Shown here piece after piece: positions 15,339 to 24,100 of a DNA stretch of 64,000 nt; the stretch's first letter is position 1, and every line of letters begins with the position of its first letter. This stretch comes from Methyloceanibacter caenitepidi (lineage in GTDB: Bacteria > Pseudomonadota > Alphaproteobacteria > Rhizobiales > Methyloligellaceae). Both the position numbers and the translations under genes were made by a program. The notes below the pieces were generated by a model. The model searched no databases and was not told the origin of the DNA. It was given only the letters and a program-made list of their open reading frames with translations. The stretch spans positions 1,302,001 through 1,366,000 of the forward strand of contig NZ_AP014648.1 in assembly GCF_000828475.1 (NCBI RefSeq). The letters run 5' to 3'.

Positions 15339-16092
15339 CAGCTGGCCCAAGTCGATCTCCTGGTTTCTTTGCGTACGCAAGGCCGCACTAGCGACGTCGA
15401 CGGAGCTATTCAAAAGTTGCGGAACCTCAACGTGCCGCAAGAGCGGATCGACGAGGTGATCAAGACCAAGGAGAATCTGAGAACGCTCGACTGGCCGGCG
15501 TCCGCCTCGGGTCACGTGATCGAAAAGAACGTGATCAAGGGCCAGTTTGTGGAGAAGGGCGATGAGTTGTTCCGCATCGCCGACAACTCTCATGTTTGGG
15601 TGATCGCCGAGGTCGCCGAGGCCGACATCGCCGATATCACGGTCGGCACGCCCCTCACGGTGACACTCCGTGCGTTTCCCAGCGACCCGCACGAAGGCAA
15701 GGTGACCTTCATCTATCCCCACATGCGAACGATGGAGACGCGAACCGTCTCGGTCCGCATCGAGCTGCCGAATCCCGACGGGTCGATGAAGCCCGGCATG
15801 TATGCCGACGTGGTGCTCCGTCCCAACGCCAATGCTCCCGACGTCATGGCGGGTGCCTGCCAACGCCGTCATCGACAGCGGCACGCGCAAGATCGTTCTC
15901 GTCGCCAAGGGTAAAGACCGGTTCGAGCCGCGCGAGGTCAGCATTGGGCGCATCGGCAGCGGCTTTATAGAAGTGATCGACAGCTTGGAGGAAGGCGAGG
16001 AGGTCGTGACCTCCGCCACCTTCCTCATCGACGCCGAAAGCAAGCTTAAAGCGGAATTGAAGGCGGTTAACGACGCGGCAACGCTGCAATGA
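15339..16092 (+). pseudogene. CusB-like adaptor remnant: 5' truncated and frameshifted
   Basis: From 15339 the sequence matches the interior of the adaptor gene at 1-832 (opposite strand), beginning at CAGCTGGCCCAAGTCGA and continuing through IQKLRNLNVPQERIDEVI, then GHVIEKNVIKGQFVEKGDEL. It runs on past the point where the other copy leaves the window (MKPGMYADVVLRPNANAPDV). An extra G in ATGGCGGGTGCC at about 15847-15855 shifts the frame; the family sequence resumes as NAVIDSGTRKIVLVAKGK to a stop at 16090. The N-terminal ~200 codons, including the signal and metal-binding motif, are missing. By eye it is about 85-90% identical to the other copy where they overlap, with a small in-frame deletion. 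Confidence 0.82.
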
Positions 16093-16210
16093 TTTTTGAA
16101 GAAGCGGAATTGGGTCTACTAGTCAAATAGCTTCGGCGAAGCTCGCGAGCCGACCCGAGCGATAAACGCCTTGCTCCAAAGAAGATGGCACGCCTCATTG
16201 TAGCAGAAGG

Positions 16211-16837
16211 TCAGGTGGTCGCTTCGACACTACGCAGCTCGCCCACCGCCTGCCGGAGGATTTGAACCGCGGAGCTGACGAATACGCCTGCCATCAATGC
16301 CGCAACAAATAGATCCGGCCACTTTGTGCCCGTGATCCAAACACCCAGCGCCGCGACCATCACCGCCACGTTGCCAATGGCATCATTGCGCGAGCAGAGC
16401 CAAACCGACCTGACGTTGGCGTCGCCATCCTTGTAGGGAATGAGGAGGAGAACGCTCGTGGCATTAGCGGCAAGTGCTAGAAAGCCGACGAGACCCATTA
16501 CTTCTGCCTGGGGAGTGCCGATTACCAGGACATGGTACGCCGTTGCACCAAGGACCCACACTCCCATAAGCGTGAGACTTACGCCTTTGACGAACGCGGC
16601 CCAGGCGCGAATCCGCAGAGCGGAGCCGATCACCGCGAGGGTCATGCCGTAGGTCAGCGTGTCGCCCAGGAAGTCGAGCGCATCAGCCTGGAGCGCTCGC
16701 GAACCTGCCAACGCACCTGCACCCATCTCTACAAAGAACATAACGGCGTTGATGCCGATGACCGCCCAGAGACGACGCTTATAGGCAGGATCAAGACCCT
16801 CGAAACGTACCTCATTTCCGCAGCAACTTGCACTCAT
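16211..16837 (-). CDS. Cation diffusion facilitator family transporter
   Basis: Inner-membrane metal/proton antiporter of the CDF type. The start chosen is the ATG at 16837, giving MSASCCGNEVRFEGLDPAYK, a cysteine-bearing N-terminus common in short CDF proteins; a further open stretch to 16909 seems non-coding. Six hydrophobic segments are visible. The metal-site motifs are ALQADALDFLGDTLTYG in TM2 and SRNDAIGNVAVM in TM5. It lacks a long cytoplasmic C-terminal domain (208 residues against ~300 for full CDF proteins), as in other compact members. It converges with the decayed adaptor, and its position after an efflux operon fits divalent metal export. Confidence 0.82.
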   Translation of the reverse strand: MSASCCGNEVRFEGLDPAYKRRLWAVIGINAVMFFVEMGAGALAGSRALQADALDFLGDTLTYGMTLAVIGSALRIRAWAAFVKGVSLTLMGVWVLGATAYHVLVIGTPQAEVMGLVGFLALAANATSVLLLIPYKDGDANVRSVWLCSRNDAIGNVAVMVAALGVWITGTKWPDLFVAALMAGVFVSSAVQILRQAVGELRSVEATT

Positions 16838-16924
16838 GCCCGCAACATAGTGAAGCGGGCGCCACAAACCAAGGTCGTGAGCGGCGGTGTGGCCGTTCTG
16901 GATAGGCACCGGCCTGGTTGTTAA

Positions 16925-17251
16925 GGATGTCTGCTCTGGGTCAAAAGCAGTCAGCGGCGAGCTGCTTCGTAACGTCCATTACCCAGCGGTTGTGAAAATT
17001 CATTAAGAGGCGAGGGCGATCCCTGTTGCTGAGGGAACGTTCCCTGTTCGCAGCCAATATTTCCCTGTTCTGCTTAGTAGGGAATTCCACCCGCAATCGC
17101 TTGTATAGGCTGGTGCCCTCGTCGCCTGACGACTTGAATCCGACTAGATTCCCTGTATTTTCCCGGGTATCAGGGAATTTGACGGCAGAGACGCGTTCGC
17201 TGCAGCCTCCCAGCACAGCCACCCAGTCGTGGCGTTCCTCGCTCTTTCCGG
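16925..17251. repeat. Dispersed repeat, copy A
   Basis: Imperfect direct repeat of the segment at 22319-22645. Shared blocks in order: GTCTGCT..TGGGT, CATT.AGAGGCGAGGGC, TCCCTGTTGCTGAG, AACGTTCCCTGTTCGCAGCC, CTTGTATAGGCTGG, TTCCCTGTATT.TCCCG, ATCAGGGAATTTG, GTTCGCTGCAGCC and CAGTCGTGGCGTT. The CCCTGTT/AGGGAATT words recur inside the repeat. No intact coding sequence is visible. It resembles non-coding repeats scattered in Hyphomicrobiales genomes; the origin (mobile-element relic or other) is unknown to me. Confidence 0.75.
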
Positions 17252-17605
17252 CCACCACTCAAACTGTCCCGAAGAAGTGCAGAAACTGGGCACCAATTGA
17301 CGCTGAGGTTCTCTCGGCAGAGCGTTGAGTGGGGCACTTCGGCCCGCTATGGGACTTCCTGGCTCATTGTTCTCAGGAGGCTGATGCTTACGAGGCCGCC
17401 CCCCACAACGGCTATGGCGATTTGCGGCAGTCCATCACACTGCTGCTGTGGACGTTGTGCGCGGGCGATCGCGATTTTTTGGCTTTGGCACTCAGCTGCC
17501 ATGTCGGCTTGCTCGGCCGACATCGGCCTCTGACACGGCGCGATCGTGGGGCTTGACCGTAACGCGCCTTTGTCTGCGGACGGCAGCCATGCAGTTATTG
17601 CGGGG
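17252..17605. other. Stretch without a supportable gene
   Basis: Several short open frames occur on both strands, but none has a recognisable domain, a plausible ribosome binding site and consistent codon use together. ATGTCGGC/GCCGACAT near 17500-17525 forms a short inverted repeat. Nothing further could be assigned. Confidence 0.4.
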
Positions 17606-18067
17606 CTATTCCTTCGGCAGGGGTTTCTGCACTTCCCTCGAATTGGAATTCGGGGCGGCTGATCTGCGAGGCTTGGGATGAAGTTCAACGAGTCGCAGCG
17701 CCAGCGCCAAGAGCGCCGTGCTCACCGGCAGCAGCATGATTGTCGCAATTCGGCCCCAGCTCATATCGGAGCCGCTTTCTTCGAATGATTGAAGAACCAC
17801 GCGAAGAAAAAGAACGAAAAGAATCACTAGGATTAGCTCCGCCACGACCTGCTTGAGCTGTCCAATCTGCCGGACCCTAAGCCAAGCTGGCAACGCAAGC
17901 TGTTGTTCGGCCTCTTCCGGATGGATGAAGAGGGAGTAGATGCCGAAGGCAAAATAGAGAAGCACTATCGCAATCAAGAAGAGGTCCAAGGCCTCGACAA
18001 CACTTGTGACAGCCGCCGTGCCGAACCGAGCTTCGTCAGTGGCGGAGGGGCAAGCCGTAAAAATCAT
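17606..18067 (-). CDS. YqhA-family (UPF0114) membrane protein, short N-terminus
   Basis: Integral membrane protein of unknown function. VVEALDLFLIAIVLLYFAFG, then IYSLFIHPEE, PAWLRVRQIGQLKQVVAELI and LVILFVLFLR match the conserved core of YqhA proteins. A third hydrophobic span (IATIMLLPVSTALLALALRL) ends in the usual VELHPKP. YqhA proteins normally carry one or two further N-terminal helices, but here the first 22 residues before VVEALDL do not resemble them and no longer frame exists. The gene may be 5'-truncated or use a divergent N-terminus. It lies just downstream (in coordinates) of repeat copy A. Confidence 0.7.
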   Translation of the reverse strand: MIFTACPSATDEARFGTAAVTSVVEALDLFLIAIVLLYFAFGIYSLFIHPEEAEQQLALPAWLRVRQIGQLKQVVAELILVILFVLFLRVVLQSFEESGSDMSWGRIATIMLLPVSTALLALALRLVELHPKPRRSAAPNSNSREVQKPLPKE

Positions 18068-18141
18068 ATTGAAGCGATTGTTCCCTCTTTCAGCGCATTG
18101 CTTTGAATGGTGCTAAGCTGACGGGCTGATTGGAGTTAGAC

Positions 18142-18324
18142 ATGTCAGAAAAAACACAACGTGGGCCTCACTCCCCCGCGGCCAAGAAAACATCGAAAGC
18201 GACGAAACGTGTGGCTAAGCAGAAGCCCGCGCCTGCTGAGCCCGTTTCGGAGAAGACCCTGCGTGGGCCGCACTCACCAGCAGCCAATAAGGGCCCTGCA
18301 AAAAAGACTGATCCTAAAGGGTAG
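18142..18324 (+). CDS. Tiny basic protein with duplicated SEKT-RGPHSPAA motif
   Basis: 60 residues; ATG at 18142 with GGAG 8 bases upstream. The product begins MSEKTQRGPHSPAAKK, then a Lys/Ala-rich spacer, then SEKTLRGPHSPAANKG and a basic tail. The two copies of SEKTxRGPHSPAA differ at one position in 13. It is rich in Lys, Pro and Ser, with no hydrophobic core, and so is probably disordered. Basic Lys/Ala/Pro proteins of this kind can bind nucleic acid or polyhydroxyalkanoate granules, and a phasin gene follows 330 bases downstream, but no function is established. Confidence 0.6.
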   Translation: MSEKTQRGPHSPAAKKTSKATKRVAKQKPAPAEPVSEKTLRGPHSPAANKGPAKKTDPKG

Positions 18325-18655
18325 CGCAGCCTAGATTGACGCATGACAGGCCGCCTCCCAAAAATGATGTTCTCGATTGAGGGCTGTCATAGCCGGGAGC
18401 AGCGGCTTCAATTTATTTGGGCACGCGGTCAAGCAATTCGGAACGCGCCCGCTGCGGCGCACAATATCGCATGCGTCGAAGCGGATGCCAGCGTCTGAAC
18501 TTTTCGTCTTTGCTCTGATTAAGTGCCCATCGCCGCGTGACTCAACGTCAGGTTTACGCTCGCCCGTCGCGAGTTGACGATGCCGCCTGATGGAATCCCG
18601 CATAGCTGCTATAGTGGTTCGCCTTGGGTTGGAAACATTCACTGGAGAGGACGCC
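18325..18655. other. Intergenic region before the phasin gene
   Basis: No supportable gene. GCATAGCTGCTATAGTGG at 18599-18616 resembles a -10 region (TATAGT) and may be the phasin promoter. An open frame on the minus strand has no recognisable features. Confidence 0.35.
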
Positions 18656-19030
18656 ATGGTCGATAAGTCTGTCTTTGATCTCCCCACGGAGCTCCGGAAT
18701 CTGACCGAGCAATGCATGAAAGCTCAGACTTCCTACGGTCAGCTTATGCACTCGGTGACCCATACAATGAGGGCTTGGCCAGGCCTACCGTCAGAAACGA
18801 TGGTTGCTGGATTCAATGAGTTCCAGGAAAGGGCAATGGACTTCGCGAAGGAAAACGCTGAAAGCTCATTCTCGTTGGCAAGAGAGCTCGCAAACGCGAA
18901 GGACGTGCAAGAGGTGATGTCAATACAGAGCCGTTATGGGCAGACTCAGATTCAGGCATACTCTCGTCAGGTCCAAGAGCTTGGCCGATTGATGGTCAAC
19001 GCCATGAGTGGGGCGGGCAGAAAGATCTGA
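18656..19030 (+). CDS. Phasin-family protein
   Basis: A 124-residue granule-associated protein. The ATG at 18656 follows GGAGAGGACGCC, a good ribosome binding site; the open frame upstream to 18590 is rejected. The phasin_2-like helical domain shows TELRNLTEQCMKAQTSYGQL, FNEFQERAMDFAKENAESSF, SLARELANAKDVQEVMSIQS and YGQTQIQAYSRQVQELG. Phasins coat polyhydroxyalkanoate granules and stabilise them in the cytoplasm; some members have stress or regulatory roles. No phaC or phaR is nearby, so PHA involvement rests on the family only. A hairpin follows at 19109. Confidence 0.85.
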   Translation: MVDKSVFDLPTELRNLTEQCMKAQTSYGQLMHSVTHTMRAWPGLPSETMVAGFNEFQERAMDFAKENAESSFSLARELANAKDVQEVMSIQSRYGQTQIQAYSRQVQELGRLMVNAMSGAGRKI

Positions 19031-19108
19031 ACGACTCGGCGAGACTCTCCATGCGAGACCATCAAGCCGGAAGCACCCGTATCAAGTCGAGCGCGGCTAT
19101 GGGAAATA

Positions 19109-19133
19109 GGGCAGAGCACTTTCTGCTCTGCCC
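19109..19133 (+). terminator. Hairpin downstream of the phasin gene
   Basis: GGGCAGAGC (19109-19117) and GCTCTGCCC (19125-19133) form a perfect 9-bp stem with a 7-base loop. There is no clear T-run after it (CTAGATTC), so it could terminate weakly, stabilise the mRNA 3' end or act in both directions. The remaining ~175 bases up to the DUF3175 gene hold no gene I can support. Confidence 0.5.
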
Positions 19134-19309
19134 CTAGATTCAAACGTCCACGCCTTCAGAAATGACGAGGGCGTCGTGCCCAAGCACTATCTTAGACGTG
19201 AAACTCGCCGCTATTGGCACGGTTGGTAAAGCGCATTCGGCGCACGGGCTCGACGAACTCACGAGGCACGTCTGTCATGCCCTGCGCCCCCAAAGCTGAT
19301 ATGGGAGGT

Positions 19310-19609
19310 CTAAGCTTTTTTCGCTGGGGCACGTTCAAATAGGCGCCGAAGCTCATTCTTCGCCGCGTCGAGCCGCGCCCGGTCGTCGTCCGACAAGTTC
19401 CTGCCCGCGCGGTTCATATAGAAGACCAGCATCGACATAGCCGAGCGGAAAGGATCGGCCTTGCGGCGTGTGCTTGCTTCTGCCGAGCGCTTAAGGGATG
19501 CGGCGATCCGCTTGGGGTCCTTGAAGGTAAAAACGCCTTTCTCAAGGTCGAGCGCGTCCGATTGCGCGGTAACGTCTTGCGACCAACGTGAGGGTTTCTG
19601 TTCAGACAT
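19310..19609 (-). CDS. DUF3175 domain protein
   Basis: About 99 residues of unknown function. The conserved DUF3175 core is complete: RWSQDVTAQSDALDLEKGVF, then DPKRIAASLKRSAE, RRKADPFRSAMSMLVFYMNR and AGRNLSDDDRARLDAAKNEL. It is soluble and rich in basic residues. The start chosen is the second of two adjacent ATGs (19612/19609); a longer frame to 19738 is not supported by family length. It is transcribed divergently from PEP synthase across a 264-base gap that would hold both promoters. Confidence 0.82.
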   Translation of the reverse strand: MSEQKPSRWSQDVTAQSDALDLEKGVFTFKDPKRIAASLKRSAEASTRRKADPFRSAMSMLVFYMNRAGRNLSDDDRARLDAAKNELRRLFERAPAKKA

Positions 19610-19873
19610 CATAGAAGCAAGGGTGGGGACCGTCGGTTTGGACCAGCCAGCACTGACGCACTTTATCAGCGTGAGCGCGAAAACAAACTTGGCCCCTAGG
19701 AAGGTTGGTTTCGGGGCTGCCAGTGGAGCCGGTGTCAAGTCCGACCAGGCTTTGAGTCGACGTGTCCCTTGACGTCAATCAAGGCGCGCAACACCCTTCC
19801 AGAGGGTAATTCCGCTGAATGGATTGATGAGCCACGACGACCGGCGTGAAAACTCTTGATCAAAGGCCGCAAC

Positions 19874-22267
19874 ATGAGCGATCGGCGAGAATTGGTCCTT
19901 CCACTCTCCATTCTTCGTCGCAGCGACGTCGCGTGTGTCGGTGGCAAGAACGCCTCCCTCGGTGAGATGATCGGCCAGCTAGAGGAGGCTGGCATCAACG
20001 TGCCTGGGGGATTCGCCACGACCGCAGCTGCCTATTGGCATTTCATCGAATCCAACAATTTGCAGTCCCGTATCGCGCAGACGATCGCGACGCTCGATAA
20101 GAAGCTTGGCAATCTAGCCAATGTCGGCGGGTCAATTCGTGATCTCGTTCTCGAAGCGCCACTCCCGCCGGACCTCAAGGAGGCGATCCACCAAGCCTAC
20201 AGCGACATGAGCGCGGACGGAGCCGACTCGGTAGCGGTCCGGTCCAGCGCCACCGCCGAAGACTTGCCCGAGGCCAGCTTCGCGGGGCAGCTGGAGACCT
20301 ATCTCAATGTCAAAGGCGAACAAGCGCTGTTTGAGGCCTGCAAGAAGTGTTTCGCTTCCCTCTTCACTGACCGCGCCATCGCGTACCGAGAAACCCATGG
20401 CTTCGATCACATGAGTGTCGCCCTCTCTGTTGGAGTGCAGAGCATGGTGCGCTCCGATCTCGCGTCTTCCGGCGTGATGTTCTCGATTGATACCGAGACG
20501 GGCTTTCCCCGTTCCGTTCTCATAACCGGTGCCTGGGGCCTCGGCGAGACGGTGGTGCAAGGCATGGTCGCTCCGGACGAGCTCCAGGTCTTCAAGCCTC
20601 TGCTCGACGAACCTTCGCTCGTGCCAATCATCGAGAAGTCGCTCGGCGCCAAGCGCCGCAAGATGATCTATGGAGCTAACGGCGCGACCGTCCTTACCGA
20701 CACCACCGAGGACGAGCGCGGCAGGTTCGTGCTTACGGATGAAGAAGCGCTGACGCTCGCCCGCTGGGCCGTGCTGATCGAACGGCACTACGGCTGCCCC
20801 ATGGATATGGAGTGGGCCAAGGACGGCCAGACGGGCGAACTCTACATCGTGCAAGCTCGGCCTGAGACCGTGCAGTCCCGCCGCGAAGCCGGGGAGCTCA
20901 AGACCTACAAGCTGAAACAAAAGGGAGAGTGTCTGGTTTCCGGACTGGCTGTTGGCGATGCGATCGGCGCCGGTAAGGTTTGCCGACTCGACAGCGCCGA
21001 TCAGATCGAGCAATTCAAGACAGGCTCGGTGTTGGTGACGAAGATCACCGATCCCGACTGGGTCCCGATCATGAAACGTGCCGCGGCGATCGTGACCGAT
21101 CATGGCGGAAGAACCAGCCATGCCGCCATTGTCAGCCGCGAGCTCGGCCTTCCAGCGATCGTCGGCGCAAGCGGCGCAACCGAGAAGCTGTCCGAAGGCC
21201 AAGACGTCACTGTATCCTGCGCAGAGGGTGACCAGGGTCACGTCTATGAGGGCATCGCCGAGTTCGACGTGACCGAGATCGATATCGGAAATATCCCTAC
21301 GACGCGGACCAAGGCGATGCTCAATGTCGCTAACCCCGCAGCAGCGTTTCGCTGGTGGCGCTTGCCTGCCGATGGAGTCGGTCTCGCGCGGATGGAGTTT
21401 ATTATCTCGAACCACATCAAGGTTCATCCCATGGCCTTGATCCGCTTCGGTGATGTCAACGACAAAGCGGCACGGATGGAGATCGAGCGCCTGACGGCCG
21501 GCTACGACACCAAGGCGGATTACTTCGTCGACAAGCTTTCGCGGGGAATCGCCCGTATCGCCGCGGCCTATTATCCCAAGCCGGTCATCGTCCGTATGAG
21601 CGACTTCAAGACCAACGAATATGCCGAGCTCCTCGGCGGCGCCGCGTTTGAACCGCATGAGGAGAACCCGATGATCGGCTGGCGTGGCGCGAGTCGCTAC
21701 TACAGCCCCGATTATCGCGACGGCTTCGGGCTCGAATGCCGGGCCATCGCGCGTGCCCGCGAAGAGATCGGCCTCTCCAACATCGTCATGATGATCCCGT
21801 TCTGCCGTACGCCCGAGGAGGCCGATAGCGTCATCGAGGAGATGGAGAAGAACGGGCTCAAGCGTGGGCGGGCCGGGCTTCAGGTCTACGTGATGGCGGA
21901 GATTCCGTCGAACGTCGTCCTGGCCGAAGCGTTCGCCGAGCGCTTTGACGGCTTTTCGATCGGCTCCAACGACCTCACGCAACTCGTGCTCGGCATCGAC
22001 CGGGACAGCGACCGCTTGAGCGGGCTGTTCAATGAGCGCCATCCGGCGGTCAAACAAACCATCGCCCGGCTCTTGGCGTCGTCAAAGAAGACCGGCAGCC
22101 ACACCGGGATCTGCGGTCAAGCCCCGAGCGACCACCCTGAATTCGCGCGATTTCTCGTCGAGCACGGCATCGACTCGATCTCCGTAACTCCCGACAGCTT
22201 CTTGCGCGTTAAGGCGCAGATCGCGTCTGCGGAAGCGGCTCTATCGCAAAGAATTTCTGGGCCGTAA
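19874..22267 (+). CDS. ppsA: Phosphoenolpyruvate synthase
   Basis: Converts pyruvate, ATP and water into phosphoenolpyruvate, AMP and phosphate for gluconeogenesis. At 797 residues it has the family length. The ATP-grasp domain starts GGKNASLGEMIGQLEEAGIN and holds SVAVRSSATAEDLPEASFAG and the MEWAKDG..LYIVQARPETV end. The phosphohistidine domain carries GGRTSHAAIVSRELGLPAIV with the catalytic His near residue 416. The PEP/pyruvate barrel has VGLARMEFI, GSNDLTQLVLGIDRDS and the proton-donor cysteine in GICGQAPSD. The ATG at 19874 with AAAGG upstream is preferred over a TTG at 19856. The gene lies alone between the DUF3175 gene and repeat copy B. Confidence 0.95.
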   Translation: MSDRRELVLPLSILRRSDVACVGGKNASLGEMIGQLEEAGINVPGGFATTAAAYWHFIESNNLQSRIAQTIATLDKKLGNLANVGGSIRDLVLEAPLPPDLKEAIHQAYSDMSADGADSVAVRSSATAEDLPEASFAGQLETYLNVKGEQALFEACKKCFASLFTDRAIAYRETHGFDHMSVALSVGVQSMVRSDLASSGVMFSIDTETGFPRSVLITGAWGLGETVVQGMVAPDELQVFKPLLDEPSLVPIIEKSLGAKRRKMIYGANGATVLTDTTEDERGRFVLTDEEALTLARWAVLIERHYGCPMDMEWAKDGQTGELYIVQARPETVQSRREAGELKTYKLKQKGECLVSGLAVGDAIGAGKVCRLDSADQIEQFKTGSVLVTKITDPDWVPIMKRAAAIVTDHGGRTSHAAIVSRELGLPAIVGASGATEKLSEGQDVTVSCAEGDQGHVYEGIAEFDVTEIDIGNIPTTRTKAMLNVANPAAAFRWWRLPADGVGLARMEFIISNHIKVHPMALIRFGDVNDKAARMEIERLTAGYDTKADYFVDKLSRGIARIAAAYYPKPVIVRMSDFKTNEYAELLGGAAFEPHEENPMIGWRGASRYYSPDYRDGFGLECRAIARAREEIGLSNIVMMIPFCRTPEEADSVIEEMEKNGLKRGRAGLQVYVMAEIPSNVVLAEAFAERFDGFSIGSNDLTQLVLGIDRDSDRLSGLFNERHPAVKQTIARLLASSKKTGSHTGICGQAPSDHPEFARFLVEHGIDSISVTPDSFLRVKAQIASAEAALSQRISGP

Positions 22268-22318
22268 TCTCTTGCGACTGATCACGACGGTGCCCCAGGC
22301 ATGTCAATCAAATTCCGA

Positions 22319-22645
22319 TAGACGTCTGCTTTGGGTGATCAACAGACACCGGAGAATTACTTTGGAATGTCCGTTGTTCTAGCGGTTGCGGACATTCATT
22401 GAGAGGCGAGGGCAGTCCCTGTTGCTGAGACAACGTTCCCTGTTCGCAGCCAATATTCCCTTTTCTGCTAAGTAGAGCTTTCACCCGCAATACCTTGTAT
22501 AGGCTGGCGTCCGGCATCGCCCGACGGCCTGATTCCGACTGAGTTCCCTGTATTGTCCCGCAGATCAGGGAATTTGGCTGCTGAGACACGTTCGCTGCAG
22601 CCGCCCAGCACAGCCGCCCAGTCGTGGCGTTTCCCGCACCCTTCA
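22319..22645. repeat. Dispersed repeat, copy B
   Basis: Second copy, in the same orientation, of the repeat at 16925-17251. It begins near GACGTCTGCTTTGGGTGATC and ends at CAGTCGTGGCGTTTCCCGC. The two copies are roughly 80-85% identical by eye, with scattered substitutions and one-base indels. Together they bracket about 5 kb (YqhA, tiny basic protein, phasin, DUF3175, ppsA). Confidence 0.75.
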
Positions 22646-22990
22646 CTTACTCACCATACAGCTCGAAAAGGCGCGATCTGTGCGCCCTTACCTTGTGCAA
22701 GGCCTGCCGCCATTCTCGGCGTTGGCGTTTGAATTGTCGGCGCGGTCGAATCGATGAAAGCGCCGGCGCAACCACACGCTCGCGCGCCGTGGATTGCACT
22801 CGTGCCGATGTCCTGCGCTCGGCCGCCCCCAAGGTCGAAACGTCGAGCAGCTGGAGCTGAAACAGCAGTCCAGCCCCAAATGAGACGACCTGTCGGCGCA
22901 TCACCCATTTGGGGCATGCCCCGCGCGCAAGCCCCCGTTAGCGTGGCAGTCCACGCAAGAAATCGTCCTGCGGCTGGGGAGTGGGAGAAA
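22646..22990. other. Intergenic region with inverted repeat and candidate operator
   Basis: No gene is supported; a frame open into the following gene lacks a start signal here. CCCCAAATG (22874-22882) and CATTTGGGG (22906-22914) form a perfect 9-bp inverted repeat 23 bases apart. The second arm lies inside CCCATTTGGGGCATG (22904-22918), which recurs upstream of two other genes of the secretion locus. Confidence 0.45.
22904..22918 (+). promoter_or_regulatory. Candidate operator CCCRWTTGGGGSATG, copy 1
   Basis: CCCATTTGGGGCATG ends 72 bases before the TIGR03032 gene. Two further copies lie at 27148 and 27740 at similar distances from the next starts. Its role as an operator is inferred from recurrence and position. 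Confidence 0.5.
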
Positions 22991-24100
22991 ATGGCGCGTC
23001 GTGCAGACGTAGATAACTCTGTGGGGCAGGGGTTGGCGTACACAGGCGCTGGCGGTGAGCACACCGTTCAGGCCAAGAAATTTGAGCTAACCACGTCGAG
23101 ACAGTTTGAGTCTTGGTTGGCTGAGCATCGAATCAACATTGCCTTCACGACATACCAAGTTGGGCGGTTGTTCTTCGTCGGGCTGAGTCCTAAGGGGAAT
23201 CTCTCCGTATTCAATCGCACACTTGAGCGCTGTATGGGGTTAGCCTATGCCGACGGCGCTCTGTGGGTTGCATCGCTCTGCCAAATTTTGAAGTTCGTCG
23301 ACGTTGCCGCGGAGCGCGCGCTCGAGGCGGGCTACGATTCATTGTTTGTGCCGCAAGTGAGTTACTACACCGGCGATATTGACGCTCACGATCTAGCGGT
23401 TGGGCCGGACGGCCGGCCCATTTTCGCGAATACCCTTTTCAGCTGCCTTTCCACTGTGAGCGAGGACCATAGCTTCCGGGCGGTATGGACCCCTCCGTTC
23501 ATCGATCGGTTGGCCGCCGAGGACAGGTGCCACTTGAACGGCGTTGCCTGTGAAGACGGTAACCCGCGATACGCCACGGCCGTCGCCGCGACAAATGTCG
23601 CTGATGGATGGCGTGACCATCGCGGAGATGGCGGCATCGTTCTGGATTGCCAGTCCAGTGAGATAATCGCTCGCGGGGGCTCCATGCCGCACTCGCCGCG
23701 GCTCCATAACGGGAAGCTCTATGTGCTGGATTCTGGAAGCGGATATTTCGGGCAGCTTGAGCCAGACGATGGACATTTCGAGGCGATCGCCTTCTGTCCG
23801 GGCTTCTTGCGTGGTTTGGACTTCATCGGAAACTTTGCCGTTGTCGGGCTATCCAAGCCTAGGGGGAACAAGACATTCAGCGGCCTGCCGTTGGATGAGA
23901 ACCTGACCAAACACGCTGTCGATGCCCGGTGCGGACTTTACGTCGTCGATCTGACAAGCGGCGACATCGTGCATTGGATCGTCTTGGAAGGATTGGTGGG
24001 CGAGCTATTCGACGTCGCGATCTTGCCGGACCGTACGAACACCGCGGCTATTGGGTTCAAATCGGATGAAATCAGGCGGGTTATTTCCATTGGTGACTAG
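22991..24100 (+). CDS. TIGR03032 family protein
   Basis: 369 residues of a beta-propeller-like family of unknown biochemical function. The ATG at 22991 with GGGAGTGGGAG just upstream is the best start. Characteristic segments: FESWLAEHRINIAFTTYQVG, RCMGLAYADGALWVASLCQI, DIDAHDLAVGPDGRPIFANT, FSCLSTVSEDHSF, DRCHLNGVACEDG, GSMPHSPRLHNGKLYVLDSG and LPLDENLTKH. The family is often found with type I secretion genes and large calcium-binding repeat proteins, exactly as here. The gene overlaps the ABC exporter start, so the two are co-translated. It may help mature or assemble the secreted giant protein, but this is inference. Confidence 0.85.
   Translation: MARRADVDNSVGQGLAYTGAGGEHTVQAKKFELTTSRQFESWLAEHRINIAFTTYQVGRLFFVGLSPKGNLSVFNRTLERCMGLAYADGALWVASLCQILKFVDVAAERALEAGYDSLFVPQVSYYTGDIDAHDLAVGPDGRPIFANTLFSCLSTVSEDHSFRAVWTPPFIDRLAAEDRCHLNGVACEDGNPRYATAVAATNVADGWRDHRGDGGIVLDCQSSEIIARGGSMPHSPRLHNGKLYVLDSGSGYFGQLEPDDGHFEAIAFCPGFLRGLDFIGNFAVVGLSKPRGNKTFSGLPLDENLTKHAVDARCGLYVVDLTSGDIVHWIVLEGLVGELFDVAILPDRTNTAAIGFKSDEIRRVISIGD

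Noticed and set aside
16941..17258. Minus-strand open frame over repeat copy A
   Set aside because: The corresponding frame is not kept in copy B, so the repeat is not coding in this frame.
20132..22057. A 641-codon minus-strand open frame within ppsA
   Set aside because: Mirror image of a highly biased coding sequence; no domain, and PEP synthase motifs on the plus strand are complete.
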